From positions 62,001-126,000 of the forward strand of contig NZ_NCSY01000007.1 of NCBI RefSeq assembly GCF_002156875.1: a stretch of 64,000 nt of DNA, read 5' to 3'. How positions within the stretch are numbered: position 1 is the first letter of the stretch; each line of letters opens with the position of its first letter. This document shows, one piece after another, positions 52,761-61,348 of this stretch. The position numbers and the translations under genes are program-made. The notes under the pieces were generated by a model, which made no database searches, was not told the DNA's origin, and saw only the letters and a program-made list of their open reading frames with translations. This DNA is from Bacillus sp. EAC. Its GTDB lineage: Bacteria; Bacillota; Bacilli; Bacillales; Bacillaceae_G.

Positions 52761-54074
52761 TTGAAAATAATATATATTAACGCTACTTTTTTTACAATGG
52801 ATAAGGAAAATCGGATCTTTGAAAACGGTATGATGATTGTACAAGATCAATCAATTATCTATATTGGTAAACATAATGAAGAACTACTCGTCGATGCAGA
52901 TCAAGTAGTAGATCTTACTGGTAAATGGGTGATGCCAGGTCTAGTCAATACTCATTCTCATATATTAATGTCTCTATTACGTGGTATCGGAGATGATATG
53001 CAATTAAAACCTTGGCTTGAAACGAAAATATGGCCAATCGAAAAGCAATTTACAACAGAGATTGCGTCTATGAGCGCACAACTGGGCATTTTGGAAATGC
53101 TTAAGTCGGGAACAACTACATTCTCAGATATGTTTAATCCTAACGGTATTGATCCTAACGTTGTAATGGAATCCATTGCGGAAACAGGAATTCGTGGAGC
53201 ATTTTCTTATTCAATTTTTAGCCTCGGAACAGAACAAGAACAGAAAATGAATCTAATAGGTGCCGAGCAGTTTTCGAAGGACTACAAAAAGTTTGCTGAT
53301 GGACGACTGACAACTATGGTAGCACCTCATAGTCCTTATGCATGTAGCCCGGAAGCGTTAATTGAAAGTGCTAGAATTGCAAAGGAAAATGATTTAATGA
53401 TACACATCCATGTATCAGAAACTGATTATGAAATCTTAGAAATTGAAACTCGTTATGGAAATCGACCTGTTGAGCACCTTCGTAAACTAGGTATATTAGA
53501 TCAACTAACAGTAATGGCTCACGGTGTTGTTCTTAACGATGAAGAGAGAGCAATATTAAAGCAATATGATGTAAGGGTTGCTCACAATCCAATTAGTAAT
53601 TTGAAGCTAGGTTCTGGTATTGCTGATGTTGTTAGTCTTTTAGATGCGGGGATTAAAGTAGGAATTGCAACAGATAGCACAGCGTCTAATAACAATCTAG
53701 ATATGTTTGAAGAAGTTAGAACTGCTGCATTATTACAAAAAGGGATATATAAAGATGCAACTAAATTCTCTGCACAAACAGCACTAACCTTGGCTACTAG
53801 AGGTGGGGCTGAAGTGATAAGGATGGGACATACAGGCTCTCTTGAAGCAAATAAAAAGGCAGATTTTATTACAATTTATCCTTATAATAAAGAGCACTTA
53901 CAACCGATTACTGCAGCATATTCACATTTACTTTACTCTGCACGAGGAAGTGATGTATGTGATGTATACATCGATGGCAAAACAATTGTAAAGGATGGTA
54001 AATGCTTATCGATTGATGAGGAAAAAGTGATTGCTGAATCAAATCGCCTTCTTAATAATCTTACAACTAACTAA
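52761..54074 (+). CDS. mtaD: 5-methylthioadenosine/S-adenosylhomocysteine deaminase (amidohydrolase)
   Basis: 437 residues. Metal ligands in NTHSHILMSLLRG (HxH), HIHVSE, MAHGVV and the aspartate in ATDSTASNN are all present, along with the MPGLVNTH entry motif. The sequence is typical of the MtaD/SAH-deaminase group (TRZ/ATZ family), which deaminates adenosine-containing nucleosides in purine and methionine salvage. Start TTG 52761 with AGGAGGAA. The adenine-type riboswitch upstream supports a role in adenine-derivative metabolism. Confidence 0.85.
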   Translation: MKIIYINATFFTMDKENRIFENGMMIVQDQSIIYIGKHNEELLVDADQVVDLTGKWVMPGLVNTHSHILMSLLRGIGDDMQLKPWLETKIWPIEKQFTTEIASMSAQLGILEMLKSGTTTFSDMFNPNGIDPNVVMESIAETGIRGAFSYSIFSLGTEQEQKMNLIGAEQFSKDYKKFADGRLTTMVAPHSPYACSPEALIESARIAKENDLMIHIHVSETDYEILEIETRYGNRPVEHLRKLGILDQLTVMAHGVVLNDEERAILKQYDVRVAHNPISNLKLGSGIADVVSLLDAGIKVGIATDSTASNNNLDMFEEVRTAALLQKGIYKDATKFSAQTALTLATRGGAEVIRMGHTGSLEANKKADFITIYPYNKEHLQPITAAYSHLLYSARGSDVCDVYIDGKTIVKDGKCLSIDEEKVIAESNRLLNNLTTN

Positions 54075-54150
54075 AATCAATGGAACAATGTTGTTCCCAT
54101 ATTTACCTTAGAATTTTAGTTGGTTATGGTAGTAATTAAATTGATTTCTA

Positions 54151-54184
54151 ATATTACTAATGCATGCGTTAGTTGAACTAGGGT
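54151..54184 (+). repeat. HTT repeat, head only
   Basis: Head with core CTAATGCATGCGTTAG; no hairpin or tail before the spx promoter region. Confidence 0.75.
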
Positions 54185-54351
54185 TTATCCGTATTTTCAA
54201 AGATCTCAATTAAAAGTTAATTTAAGAAAAAAATCAGTTAAGTCTCATTCTTGATTTATGGGGATGAGGCTTATACTTATTTGTATATTTCTTTTTTGTA
54301 ATTAGTACAAATAGAAAATATTCCCCATATCTAAACTCTAAAAAAATATAG

Positions 54352-54385
54352 TTGACACATTCAACTGTAAATAATAAAATTACAG
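54352..54385 (+). promoter_or_regulatory. spx promoter with CTGTAA-N9-TTACAG operator
   Basis: A -35-like TTGACA (54352-54357) and, overlapping the spacer and -10, CTGTAA-N9-TTACAG (54365-54385). The same palindrome occurs before the Rrf2 gene, so both are probably Rrf2 targets. Confidence 0.7.
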
Positions 54386-54463
54386 TATACTCATTTAAAT
54401 TGAGTATAGAGGTCAACCTAATTTGTTTTATTGGTAATACATTAATAATCGTTTTTATCTCAA

Positions 54464-54484
54464 CTGTAATTTTTTTTATTACAT
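54464..54484 (+). promoter_or_regulatory. Second Rrf2-type operator before spx
   Basis: CTGTAA-N9-TTACAT, one base off the consensus of the other sites, about 27 bases before the spx start codon. Confidence 0.55.
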
Positions 54485-54510
54485 TTTAAATATAAGGAGA
54501 GTGTAAAAAA

Positions 54511-54906
54511 ATGGTGAATCTATATGTAACACCAAGTTGTTCATCCTGTCGCAAAGCAAAATCATGGCTAGAGGAACATCATATTGATTATAGTGTTAAA
54601 AATATTATGAATGAATCACTTACACTTGAGGAGATTAAATCTATTCTTCGCATGACAGAAAATGGTACGGAAGAGATTATATCGAATAAATCAAAAACGT
54701 TTCAGGAATTAAATATAAATATTGAATCGCTCCCACTTAATGAATTATTTAAATTAATAATAAATAATCCTAAAATGTTGCGCATGCCAATAATCTTAGA
54801 CGAAAAAAGATTACAGGTTGGTTATAATGAAGATGAAATTCGTAGTTTTCTTCCTCGTAAGCTACGAACATTCACATACATTAAATCACAAAAAGTAGCT
54901 AATTAA
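54511..54906 (+). CDS. spx: Spx-family redox regulator (ArsC-like fold)
   Basis: 131 residues, the usual Spx length. Redox CxxC (CSSC, with CRK following, residues 10-13) and the C-terminal [20 protein letters not shown] match Spx. Spx binds the RNA polymerase alpha subunit and reprogrammes transcription under thiol stress. Ribosome-binding site AAGGAGAG. Its pairing with the Rrf2 gene recalls spxA2/saiR of Bacillus anthracis. Confidence 0.9.
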   Translation: MVNLYVTPSCSSCRKAKSWLEEHHIDYSVKNIMNESLTLEEIKSILRMTENGTEEIISNKSKTFQELNINIESLPLNELFKLIINNPKMLRMPIILDEKRLQVGYNEDEIRSFLPRKLRTFTYIKSQKVAN

Positions 54907-54941
54907 TAAACAATATTGAAAGTGAAAAAATGTCAGTTTTC

Positions 54942-54975
54942 TTGACAAGACAATCTGTAACACATAATATTACAG
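54942..54975 (+). promoter_or_regulatory. rrf2 promoter with CTGTAA-N9-TTACAG operator
   Basis: TTGACA at 54942-54947 as -35 and CTGTAA-N9-TTACAG at 54955-54975 overlapping the -10 region. Suggests autoregulation by the Rrf2 protein. Confidence 0.7.
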
Positions 54976-55032
54976 TACTAAATAATATCATCGAAGTATA
55001 TTAAGAAATTAATGATTTTTAGGAGGCAGGCC

Positions 55033-55446
55033 ATGAATAGTGATTTCACTCTTGCCATTCATAGTTTAACTTATCTTGCACTGCAGCCGGATCGGATGTC
55101 TACAAGTGATGCAATTTCAGAGAGTGCCTGTGTTCATCCAGTACGTATTCGTAAAGTGCTTAGTTTGTTAAAAAAGTATGGATTTATTAAATCGAAAGAA
55201 GGAACTGGTGGTGGATTTATATTTGCCTTAGATTTAAATGAAGTTAATCTATGGGATATTTATATGATCACCTCTGAGGGGGCATTACAACCTAAGTGCC
55301 CTGAATCAAATGAAAAGTGTGTTGTTGGGGCAAATATGCAAAATGTACTTTTTAATATTTTCATAGGTGCAGAAGAACACCTTGGGGGATATTTAAAGCA
55401 ATACACTATTAAGGATATTGTCGATCATATTAAATGTGAGAAGTGA
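55033..55446 (+). CDS. Rrf2-family transcriptional regulator (SaiR/YwnA-like)
   Basis: 137 residues from ATG 55033 (AGGAGGC six bases upstream; ATG 55012 is rejected). Winged HTH (VHPVRIRKVLSLLKKYGFIK, GTGGGFIFA) and cysteines in KCPESNEKCVVG that could form a redox switch or metal site. In B. anthracis the Rrf2 protein SaiR represses spxA2; gene order and shared operators here suggest the same circuit. Confidence 0.85.
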   Translation: MNSDFTLAIHSLTYLALQPDRMSTSDAISESACVHPVRIRKVLSLLKKYGFIKSKEGTGGGFIFALDLNEVNLWDIYMITSEGALQPKCPESNEKCVVGANMQNVLFNIFIGAEEHLGGYLKQYTIKDIVDHIKCEK

Positions 55447-55487
55447 GCAGCTAAAAAAGTGAAGGCTAAGCCTTCTTTTAATCGAAA

Positions 55488-55508
55488 TGTAATAAAAATA
55501 ATTACAGT
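55488..55508 (+). promoter_or_regulatory. Rrf2-type operator before the IDEAL-protein gene
   Basis: ATGTAA-N9-TTACAG, one base off the palindrome found before spx and rrf2, about 65 bases upstream of the IDEAL-domain gene. Confidence 0.6.
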
Positions 55509-55574
55509 TTGATCTAAGTGCCATTATGATCACAAATTTTTTAACTTATAACTTTAAATTAGAAGGTGGAAAAA

Positions 55575-55910
55575 ATGAACTTAAATAAAGATTCTATTTT
55601 AAAAAAAGGTGACTGGGTTAAAGGTAAATCACTGAATGGAGAATTAGTAATAGGTTATATAGAATCACTTACTATTATTGATGAAAAAGTAAAGGTAAAT
55701 GTAATAACTTCAGATAATAAAACGACTGTTGGGAAAACCATTCATATGCTAAATAAAAACGTAAAGAAAATGCCTGATTCGAAAGTGACAAACAAAGAAC
55801 AGATTCGCTTTCTAATTGACTTGGCCCTTTCGACGGGGGATGAGGATTGGTTTAATGAACTATCTTCTCAGTTAAACTCCATGAGGCAACTTGTGAATGG
55901 TGTAAAATAG
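55575..55910 (+). CDS. DUF2187-like / IDEAL-domain protein
   Basis: About 111 residues from ATG 55575 (AAGGTGG upstream; in-frame GTG 55566 rejected). The N-terminal half is KOW/DUF2187-like (KKGDWVKGKSLNGELVIGYI); the C-terminal half has the IDEAL motif (IRFLIDLALSTGDEDWFNEL). IDEAL domains mediate protein contacts in several Bacillus regulators. Its operator ties it to spx and rrf2, so it may modulate the Spx response. Confidence 0.75.
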   Translation: MNLNKDSILKKGDWVKGKSLNGELVIGYIESLTIIDEKVKVNVITSDNKTTVGKTIHMLNKNVKKMPDSKVTNKEQIRFLIDLALSTGDEDWFNELSSQLNSMRQLVNGVK

Positions 55911-55975
55911 GGATCTTGAATCAATGATAGATCAAATAAAATCTAGTTCAAAAAACGTTAACAAAGTAATAAAAC

Positions 55976-56048
55976 TTATTCAATTAACGCATGCGTTAGT
56001 TGGAAATCATGAGTCACTGTTGTGGCTCTTTTTTTGTTGTAAATTAAA
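55976..56048 (+). repeat. HTT repeat, head and terminator
   Basis: Head with core TTAACGCATGCGTTAG, spacer ATCAT, hairpin GAGTCACTGTTGTGGCTC plus T-run; the tail is eroded (AAATTAAAAGCAACTC). Confidence 0.85.
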
Positions 56049-56149
56049 AGCAACTCATCGTGGAGGCACATTCGATTGCAGATGGGCGACTTCAAAGTAA
56101 GAAATCTTAGATTTTTAAGGAAATTGTCATTACGGCCTCCTTATTGAAC

Positions 56150-56228
56150 TAACTCAAGAATTGGTTGAATAACACGATCGGCTGTAAAGTCGATTTTTTT
56201 TATTGTGCTAAAATACAGATTAGTTATC
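56150..56228 (+). repeat. HTT repeat, degenerate head
   Basis: Head TTGAACTAACTCAAGAATTG with right arm GTTGAA, hairpin GATCGGCTGTAAAGTCGATT plus T-run, tail GTGCTAAAATACAGATTAGTT. No gene lies between this copy and the previous one. Confidence 0.75.
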
Positions 56229-56436
56229 GGTTTCTAGCTTTTATCATTGTGAAGGAAACTTAATAATAGTATTTTAAAATGAAAAAGTTAGGAAAACAGG
56301 TAGGGATTATTATGCAGATAATAGAAAATAATAAGAGGTAGCATGACTTTTATTGAAATAGTCTACAATATAGTCAGCCACACATGGTGTATAATTCAAT
56401 TTATATAAATTCGTATCAAGAGAGGCGTGAAATGAA

Positions 56437-56862
56437 ATGGAATCAACTAAAAAAGTAACAGTAGAAACTACTATTCAGGCATCAGTAGAAAAAGTATGGG
56501 AACTTTGGACAGAACCCACACATATTAAAAAATGGAACAGTCCTTCAGACGACTGGCACACACCAATTGCTGAGAATGATTTAAGAGTTGGTGGGGAATT
56601 TCTATCGAGAATGGAAGCGAAAGATGGCAGTTTTGGTTTCGATTTTGGTGGAACTTATGACGAAGTGAAAATTAATGAGGTTATTGCTTATACTTTAGGT
56701 GATGGAAGAAAAGTTGATATAACTTTTAAAGGGAAAGAAGACCAAACAGTAGTAATTGAAACATTCGATCCTGAAACAACTAATCCTGTTGAGTTTCAAC
56801 AACAAGGATGGCAAGCAATTCTAGACAATTTCAAAAAATATGTGGAACAAACAAATATATAA
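56437..56862 (+). CDS. SRPBCC / AHSA1-type protein
   Basis: 141 residues. ETTIQASVEKVWELWTEPTH, followed by GGEFLSRMEAKDGSFGFDF and a C-terminal QGWQAILDNFKKYVE helix, is the AHSA1/CalC-like helix-grip pattern. Such proteins bind hydrophobic ligands; function here is unknown. An overlapping ATG at 56432 is out of frame. Confidence 0.85.
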   Translation: MESTKKVTVETTIQASVEKVWELWTEPTHIKKWNSPSDDWHTPIAENDLRVGGEFLSRMEAKDGSFGFDFGGTYDEVKINEVIAYTLGDGRKVDITFKGKEDQTVVIETFDPETTNPVEFQQQGWQAILDNFKKYVEQTNI

Positions 56863-56872
56863 GTAGATATTC

Positions 56873-56907
56873 AGAGAATGGTGATAATGAATCATTCTCT
56901 TTTTTGT
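56873..56907 (+). terminator. Rho-independent terminator
   Basis: AGAGAATG-loop-CATTCTCT followed by TTTTTG, 11 bases after the SRPBCC stop. Confidence 0.85.
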
Positions 56908-56967
56908 CTTATCAGGCTTTATTTCACAGCAAAAATAGAAAGATTTAAACAAAGAAATATCGAATTT

Positions 56968-57112
56968 TATGCAACTAACGCATGCGTTAGCTATCCATGA
57001 ATCAGAGATTCACAACAGTGAATGACAGATTAAATCGTTCTCACATAGTAATTGAATATAGTGATTGGCTGCTAACAGCCTTTTTATTATGCTATCTGAC
57101 AGTAAAATGAAT
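56968..57112 (+). repeat. HTT repeat split by about 70 bp
   Basis: Head with core CTAACGCATGCGTTAG at 56973-56991. Terminator (GATTGGCTGCTAACAGCC plus T-run) and tail (GCTATCTGACAGTAAAATGAA) begin only at about 57062. The intervening sequence has no recognised feature. Confidence 0.65.
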
Positions 57113-57321
57113 TGTGAGAAGATTATCCTTTCCCTTTTAATTCATAATTGACACAAAAAATAAATTAATTATTTATTAATCGAGTTTCGTCTGAGTCTTT
57201 TAAACTGATATCTATTAATTATCTGAATGGGCGAAGATACACTTCAAATCGAAGTTTGAATATGATGGGTATAAATGAAAATTAATGAAAATTAATACTT
57301 GATGTTGAAAAGAGGTAAATT

Positions 57322-58128
57322 ATGAATCAATTTTCGGGGATGTCAATTCAACAGCTGAATGAAGATCCGACGGTAAATGCATATCGATCCATTTATGAAT
57401 TTGAGCGCATGTTACGAAATAATATCACATTAAGTGCAAGAGCCATGTTTCAAAGTGGAGTGAGGTTTGCAGTATTTGAAAGATCTCGATGCAATCCTAT
57501 GTTCTGGCAGTTAATGAGAAGCGGAGGATTCCTATTGAGGCAAGGTGTAAAACCTTCTGATGCAATTAAAGATATTTACTTTAACAGTTCATATTATGCG
57601 TTTGAATGTGCAACGGCAATGGTCATTATCAATTACCATGCGATCCTAAGTCTTATTGGGGAATACTTATTTAATCAAATATTTCAAAACATCTATTTAT
57701 ACGGCTGGCATGCTGATCCTGACCTTGGAATAAATGCACAATATTCTGCCCGTTTTTATCCTGGAGATATCGTATATTTTAATAATCCAGATTTTAATCC
57801 AATAACCCCTGAGTGGAGAGGAGAAAATGCTGTAGTTCTAGGAGATGGTACGTATTTTGGACATGGATTAGGAATATTGACAGCTGAACAAATGATTTAT
57901 GCTCTAAATAAAATGAGAATGCCAGGATCATATCGGTCAGCCTACCTGACTAATTCAGTTACAAGACCGAATTTTAATCATTTGGCGGAATTATCAAATT
58001 GGCAACGAGACAATTCAAATAAAAAGTATAATATAGTCTTCCATCATAACGAAAATTCGATTTCATTTGATCGATATAATTACTTGTTAAATTGGATAGA
58101 AAGTAAAATGGACTTGAAAGAGATCTGA
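57322..58128 (+). CDS. tgl: Protein-glutamine gamma-glutamyltransferase (spore coat transglutaminase)
   Basis: 268 residues. The Tgl signature YAFECATAMVIINYHAIL contains the catalytic C96; RGENAVVLGDGTYFGHGLGI contributes E168 and H181. The Cys-Glu-His spacing (72 and 13) matches the 116/187/200 triad of B. subtilis Tgl. It cross-links coat proteins through glutamine-lysine bonds late in sporulation. Ribosome-binding site AAGAGG. Supports a spore-forming host. Confidence 0.9.
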   Translation: MNQFSGMSIQQLNEDPTVNAYRSIYEFERMLRNNITLSARAMFQSGVRFAVFERSRCNPMFWQLMRSGGFLLRQGVKPSDAIKDIYFNSSYYAFECATAMVIINYHAILSLIGEYLFNQIFQNIYLYGWHADPDLGINAQYSARFYPGDIVYFNNPDFNPITPEWRGENAVVLGDGTYFGHGLGILTAEQMIYALNKMRMPGSYRSAYLTNSVTRPNFNHLAELSNWQRDNSNKKYNIVFHHNENSISFDRYNYLLNWIESKMDLKEI

Positions 58129-58182
58129 AATTATTATTGAAATATTTTAAAATTCATTTAGCCAAAATAATATGTAGCAATA

Positions 58183-58223
58183 GACAAAGGTCATAGAGTT
58201 TTTATTAATTCTGTGACCTTTGA
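58183..58223 (+). terminator. Rho-independent terminator after tgl
   Basis: ACAAAGGTCATAGAG-loop-CTGTGACCTTTG, imperfect but long stem with weak downstream T content, about 55 bases past the tgl stop. Confidence 0.7.
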
Positions 58224-58306
58224 TTATATAAGTTTTAAGGTTTACCTAAAATGAAATTTAATAATTTGTGCAATTACTTGATTTTATACAATAATTGTTT
58301 AATCCT

Positions 58307-58394
58307 TTTTGAACTAACCCAATCGTTAGTTGAAGATCATAAGTTGCTCAATATGGTTTTTTTTATTCAACATAGGCAGATTTGTTGAAGAAGG
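58307..58394 (+). repeat. HTT repeat, complete
   Basis: Head TTGAACTAACCCAATCGTTA with right arm GTTGAA, spacer GATCAT, weak hairpin (AAGTTGCTCAATATGG) with T-run, tail ATAGGCAGATTTGTTGAAG. Confidence 0.75.
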
Positions 58395-58485
58395 ATATTT
58401 TCCAGTTTTAAGCGAATTAGAATTTCAAACAAACCTTACACGAATACAGGTATTGAAAATAACAGGTACATAGGAGGTAAGAGAT

Positions 58486-58923
58486 ATGAAGATCAATAGA
58501 ATAGATCATGTGAGTATAAACGTAAATAATCTTTCAGAGGCTAAAGCATTTTTTCTTGATTTAGGACTTGAAGTGCAAGCGGAATGGGAAATGGATGGAG
58601 AACAGTTGGACAGAATAGTTGGGCTTAATGACGTTAAAACGGCATGTGTAGGATTGGGGATGCCAGATGGTCAGGCATGGATCGAGCTAGTCAAATTTTA
58701 TACGCCGTTAGATGAAAAAGATATTCAGCAACCTTTTGCAAATACACTGGGTATCCGACATATTTGCTTTGCTGTTGAAGATATTGAAGCTATTATTGCA
58801 AAATTGAAAAAGAAGGGCACGGAAATCTTTAGTGAGATACAGCAATATGAAGAAAGTTATAAGTTATGTTACGTTCGTGGTCCAGAGGGAATTATTTTAG
58901 AGTTGGCAGAGAAAATCAGATAA
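58486..58923 (+). CDS. VOC-family (glyoxalase/bleomycin-resistance/dioxygenase fold) protein
   Basis: 145 residues with two beta-alpha-beta-beta-beta halves: IDHVSINVNNLSEAKAFFLD and IRHICFAVEDIEAIIAKL, ending YVRGPEGIILELAEKI. The H and E positions for metal binding are present. Close to methylmalonyl-CoA epimerase-like VOC proteins in pattern, but the substrate is not deducible. Ribosome-binding site AGGAGGTAAG. Confidence 0.85.
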   Translation: MKINRIDHVSINVNNLSEAKAFFLDLGLEVQAEWEMDGEQLDRIVGLNDVKTACVGLGMPDGQAWIELVKFYTPLDEKDIQQPFANTLGIRHICFAVEDIEAIIAKLKKKGTEIFSEIQQYEESYKLCYVRGPEGIILELAEKIR

Positions 58924-59061
58924 ATATTGAATGGGACTATAAATGATTAAGATCTCGAATTTTAAAGATTTCTTCTTCTAGTATATGGTGCGATAGTTGA
59001 ATAAAATAGAAGAAACTTGAAAAACAGTGATGAGTTTTCTTTCCTTTCGAAACCTTTAAAG

Positions 59062-59100
59062 AAGCAAATGGCTCAGTCCAATACTGAGCCGTTTGCTTTT
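59062..59100. terminator. Bidirectional terminator
   Basis: GCAAATGGCTCAG-loop-CTGAGCCGTTTGC between convergent genes; T-rich on the plus strand (TTTTCTC) and CTTCTTTAAAG on the minus strand. Confidence 0.85.
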
Positions 59101-59115
59101 CTCTCAACTACAAGG

Positions 59116-59451
59116 TCAAATGTTTTGTTTTGGTAGCATTGCGATCATCGGATAAAATTCTGTTGTCATTATACCAGCTATTACGGCAGGGTCTTCTGCT
59201 ATAAGTTTTGGAACTTGAGCTTCATTTTCAACTTCAATGATAGCAATTCCATAAGGCGATGAAGGATTTCTAACAGGTCCGAAAACTAAAGCAATTCCCT
59301 GGTTTTGCTTGTCCGCCCAATAAGCAATATGTTTGCCCATGATATTCCGTTCTTCATCTGTCATGTCCTGTTGAAAAGTTGTTCTAGGGGGATTAGATTT
59401 TAGCATAAAGTGCATTTTAACTGATTCATTAATTGGGGTGTTGTCTGTCAT
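59116..59451 (-). CDS. YciI-family protein
   Basis: 111 residues, dimeric alpha/beta (ferredoxin-like) YciI fold: HFMLKSNPPRTTF, HIAYWADKQNQGIALVFGPV, YGIAIIEVENEAQVPKLIAE and a C-terminal IMTTEFYPMIAML. Minus-strand ribosome-binding site GGAGGTAAA. Function uncertain; YciI-like proteins are often linked to small-molecule chemistry. Confidence 0.85.
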   Translation of the reverse strand: MTDNTPINESVKMHFMLKSNPPRTTFQQDMTDEERNIMGKHIAYWADKQNQGIALVFGPVRNPSSPYGIAIIEVENEAQVPKLIAEDPAVIAGIMTTEFYPMIAMLPKQNI

Positions 59452-59543
59452 TTCTAATTTACCTCCATTAATTCAAAATTTCTTTTATGACACTCAATTT
59501 CAATTATTTCACACATCACTATCGAATACAATGAACCAACTTT

Positions 59544-59622
59544 TGTGTTACTAACGCCTGAATTAGTTGAACAAGTTCAAGAGTCGCAAGTAGGCTTAGC
59601 AATTTTAGTTTAATAGGGTATG
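59544..59622 (+). repeat. HTT repeat, degenerate
   Basis: Head TTACTAACGCCTGAATTAGT with right arm TGAAC, weak hairpin (GAGTCGCAAGTAGGCTTAGC) without a clear T-run. Confidence 0.65.
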
Positions 59623-59777
59623 CAATACTTAAGATAGTAAAAAAATATAAGGAATTTCAAATCAAAAAATGAAAGAATTAGAAAAGATGAAACCTGCCGA
59701 ACTACATTAACGATACAAATCCAGATAGGACTTTCTTGATATCTGTAGAATTTTTCTACAATAGAGGTGAAAAAAAG

Positions 59778-60281
59778 ATGAAAAAAAGTTGGTTTCTTAT
59801 TGTTTTTGGTTTGTTCTGTTTCCTGTCTGCTTGTTCAACGAATTCAGATGAACATGTGTTTAGTCAGAAAATTTTTCAATCTTTTGTTGATTCGCCGGAC
59901 AATACCATTCCGGATACGATTCAAGATGGTGCGATTCAAATATCGATGATTCTTGACGGACAATATTACCCGTCTGGAACCAAGGACCTTACTCTGTCAA
60001 TCGTTAATAATGGTGATTCGCTATTTTACGGAACACCGTATTCAATCGAACGGTTCGATGAAAAAAGACATACGTGGAGAGAGATTCCATTCCGAAAGGA
60101 TTTCGGGTTTGATCAAATTGGTTTAACGATTAACCAATCAGAGATAAAAGATGAAAAGATAACGATTGGTTCAGCGAGGTTTTCGAAACCACTTGAACCT
60201 GGGTTTTATCGGGTGATTAAGTCGTTTTCAACAAATGGAGACAAATCCGTTAAAATATCCGCTATTTTTCAACTTCTTTAA
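59778..60281 (+). CDS. Lipoprotein with bacterial Ig-like domain (Big_14-like)
   Basis: About 167 residues from ATG 59778 (AGAGGTG upstream; the ATG 59736 extension lacks a site). Type II signal peptide with lipobox LSAC, then ISMILDGQYYPSGTKDLTLS, YSIERFDEKRHTWREIPF and PGFYRVIKSFS, which follow the Big_14 immunoglobulin-like pattern of Firmicute lipoproteins. Anchored on the outer membrane face. Function unknown. Confidence 0.8.
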   Translation: MKKSWFLIVFGLFCFLSACSTNSDEHVFSQKIFQSFVDSPDNTIPDTIQDGAIQISMILDGQYYPSGTKDLTLSIVNNGDSLFYGTPYSIERFDEKRHTWREIPFRKDFGFDQIGLTINQSEIKDEKITIGSARFSKPLEPGFYRVIKSFSTNGDKSVKISAIFQLL

Positions 60282-60327
60282 AGGTCGCTTAGAACATTTC
60301 ATAGGTAAGTCGATTATAGGATAAAAT

Positions 60328-60362
60328 TTTAAATGTATTGTGCTAACTGTCAGTATTGATCA
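60328..60362 (+). repeat. HTT repeat, tail only
   Basis: ATTGTGCTAACTGTCAGTAT followed by TGATCAATTTAG matches the tail. No head or terminator precedes it. A 60-codon ORF (60340-60522) starts inside this tail and is not supported otherwise. Confidence 0.55.
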
Positions 60363-60531
60363 ATTTAGTAAAGGGGAATCATCAAAGATTGGAAAGGAAT
60401 TTTTTCCAAGTGAAGAATATAGGAAAAGGAAAGCATTAAGAAGAAAAATGTCTTCTAAACAAAATAAACAGTTAGTAATTCATTGTTTACTTAAATATAA
60501 GAAAACATTACTTAGTAAATAGGAGGATTTT

Positions 60532-61110
60532 ATGAGAAAAGTTATATTATTTTTACATTCTTCTTTAGATGGCTTTGTAGAAGGGCCGAATGGTGAAATG
60601 GATATTGGATGGGTAACTTACAATGAAGAATTGGAAAAGCATGCAAAAAAAATTTTAAGTACTGTGGACACAGTTTTATGGGGTAGAGGGACATATCAAA
60701 TGATGAAAAATTATTGGTCTTCAGTACCTTCTAACCCTGCATCAACAAAAAATGAAATAGAACATGCTAATTGGATAGAAGAGACATCAAAGGTTGTTTT
60801 TTCTACGACACTTGAAAAAGCTGAATGGAATAATTCAAGATTAGTAAAAGAAAATATCGAAGAAGAAATTAAAAACATAAAAAAACAGCCAGGTAAAGAT
60901 ATTATTATTTTAGGTAGCCCAAGGTTTGCACATCATCTTATGGAACTTGATTTAATCGATGTAATTAAAATTACTATTTCACCAGTTATTATAGGAAGTG
61001 GTTTACCTTTATTTAAGGGCTCGGAATATAAACGAAACCTCTCACTTGTCGAAAACAAAACATTTAATTCTGGTGTAATTGGTCTTGCTTATAATATTGT
61101 AAAATCGTAA
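60532..61110 (+). CDS. RibD-C / dihydrofolate-reductase-like protein
   Basis: 192 residues. LHSSLDGFVEGPNGEMDIGW, VLWGRGTYQMMKNYW, DIIILGSPRFAHHLMELDLI and the C-terminal SPVIIGSGLPLFKG are typical of the YwjB/YyaP DHFR-like NADPH-dependent reductases. Ribosome-binding site AGGAGGAT. Substrate unknown. Closed by an HTT repeat. Confidence 0.85.
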   Translation: MRKVILFLHSSLDGFVEGPNGEMDIGWVTYNEELEKHAKKILSTVDTVLWGRGTYQMMKNYWSSVPSNPASTKNEIEHANWIEETSKVVFSTTLEKAEWNNSRLVKENIEEEIKNIKKQPGKDIIILGSPRFAHHLMELDLIDVIKITISPVIIGSGLPLFKGSEYKRNLSLVENKTFNSGVIGLAYNIVKS

Positions 61111-61126
61111 CTAAAAAAAATAACCC

Positions 61127-61218
61127 TAATCAACTAACGTATGCTTTAGTTGAACAACAAATAGAGGATAATCATAATCGATCATCCTCTATTTTCACTA
61201 TATAGCAGTTTAATGTAA
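61127..61218 (+). repeat. HTT repeat, complete
   Basis: Head TCAACTAACGTATGCTTTAG with right arm TTGAAC, terminator stem AGAGGATAATC/GATCATCCTCT plus short T-run, tail TATATAGCAGTTTAATG. Confidence 0.85.
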
Positions 61219-61348
61219 GTGTAATTATACACAATCTTTATTTATAAATGTCTTTTTCCTCAGCACAAAGAGACTCAAAAAGGAGAATGAGTTCATTATC
61301 AAATCATCCCCTCAAATGGCTTGAAAATGCTTATTGTGATATTACTCT

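Noticed and set aside
60340-60522. 60-codon ORF after the lipoprotein gene
   Set aside because: It starts inside an HTT tail, has no ribosome-binding site and a very lysine/serine-rich, low-information product.
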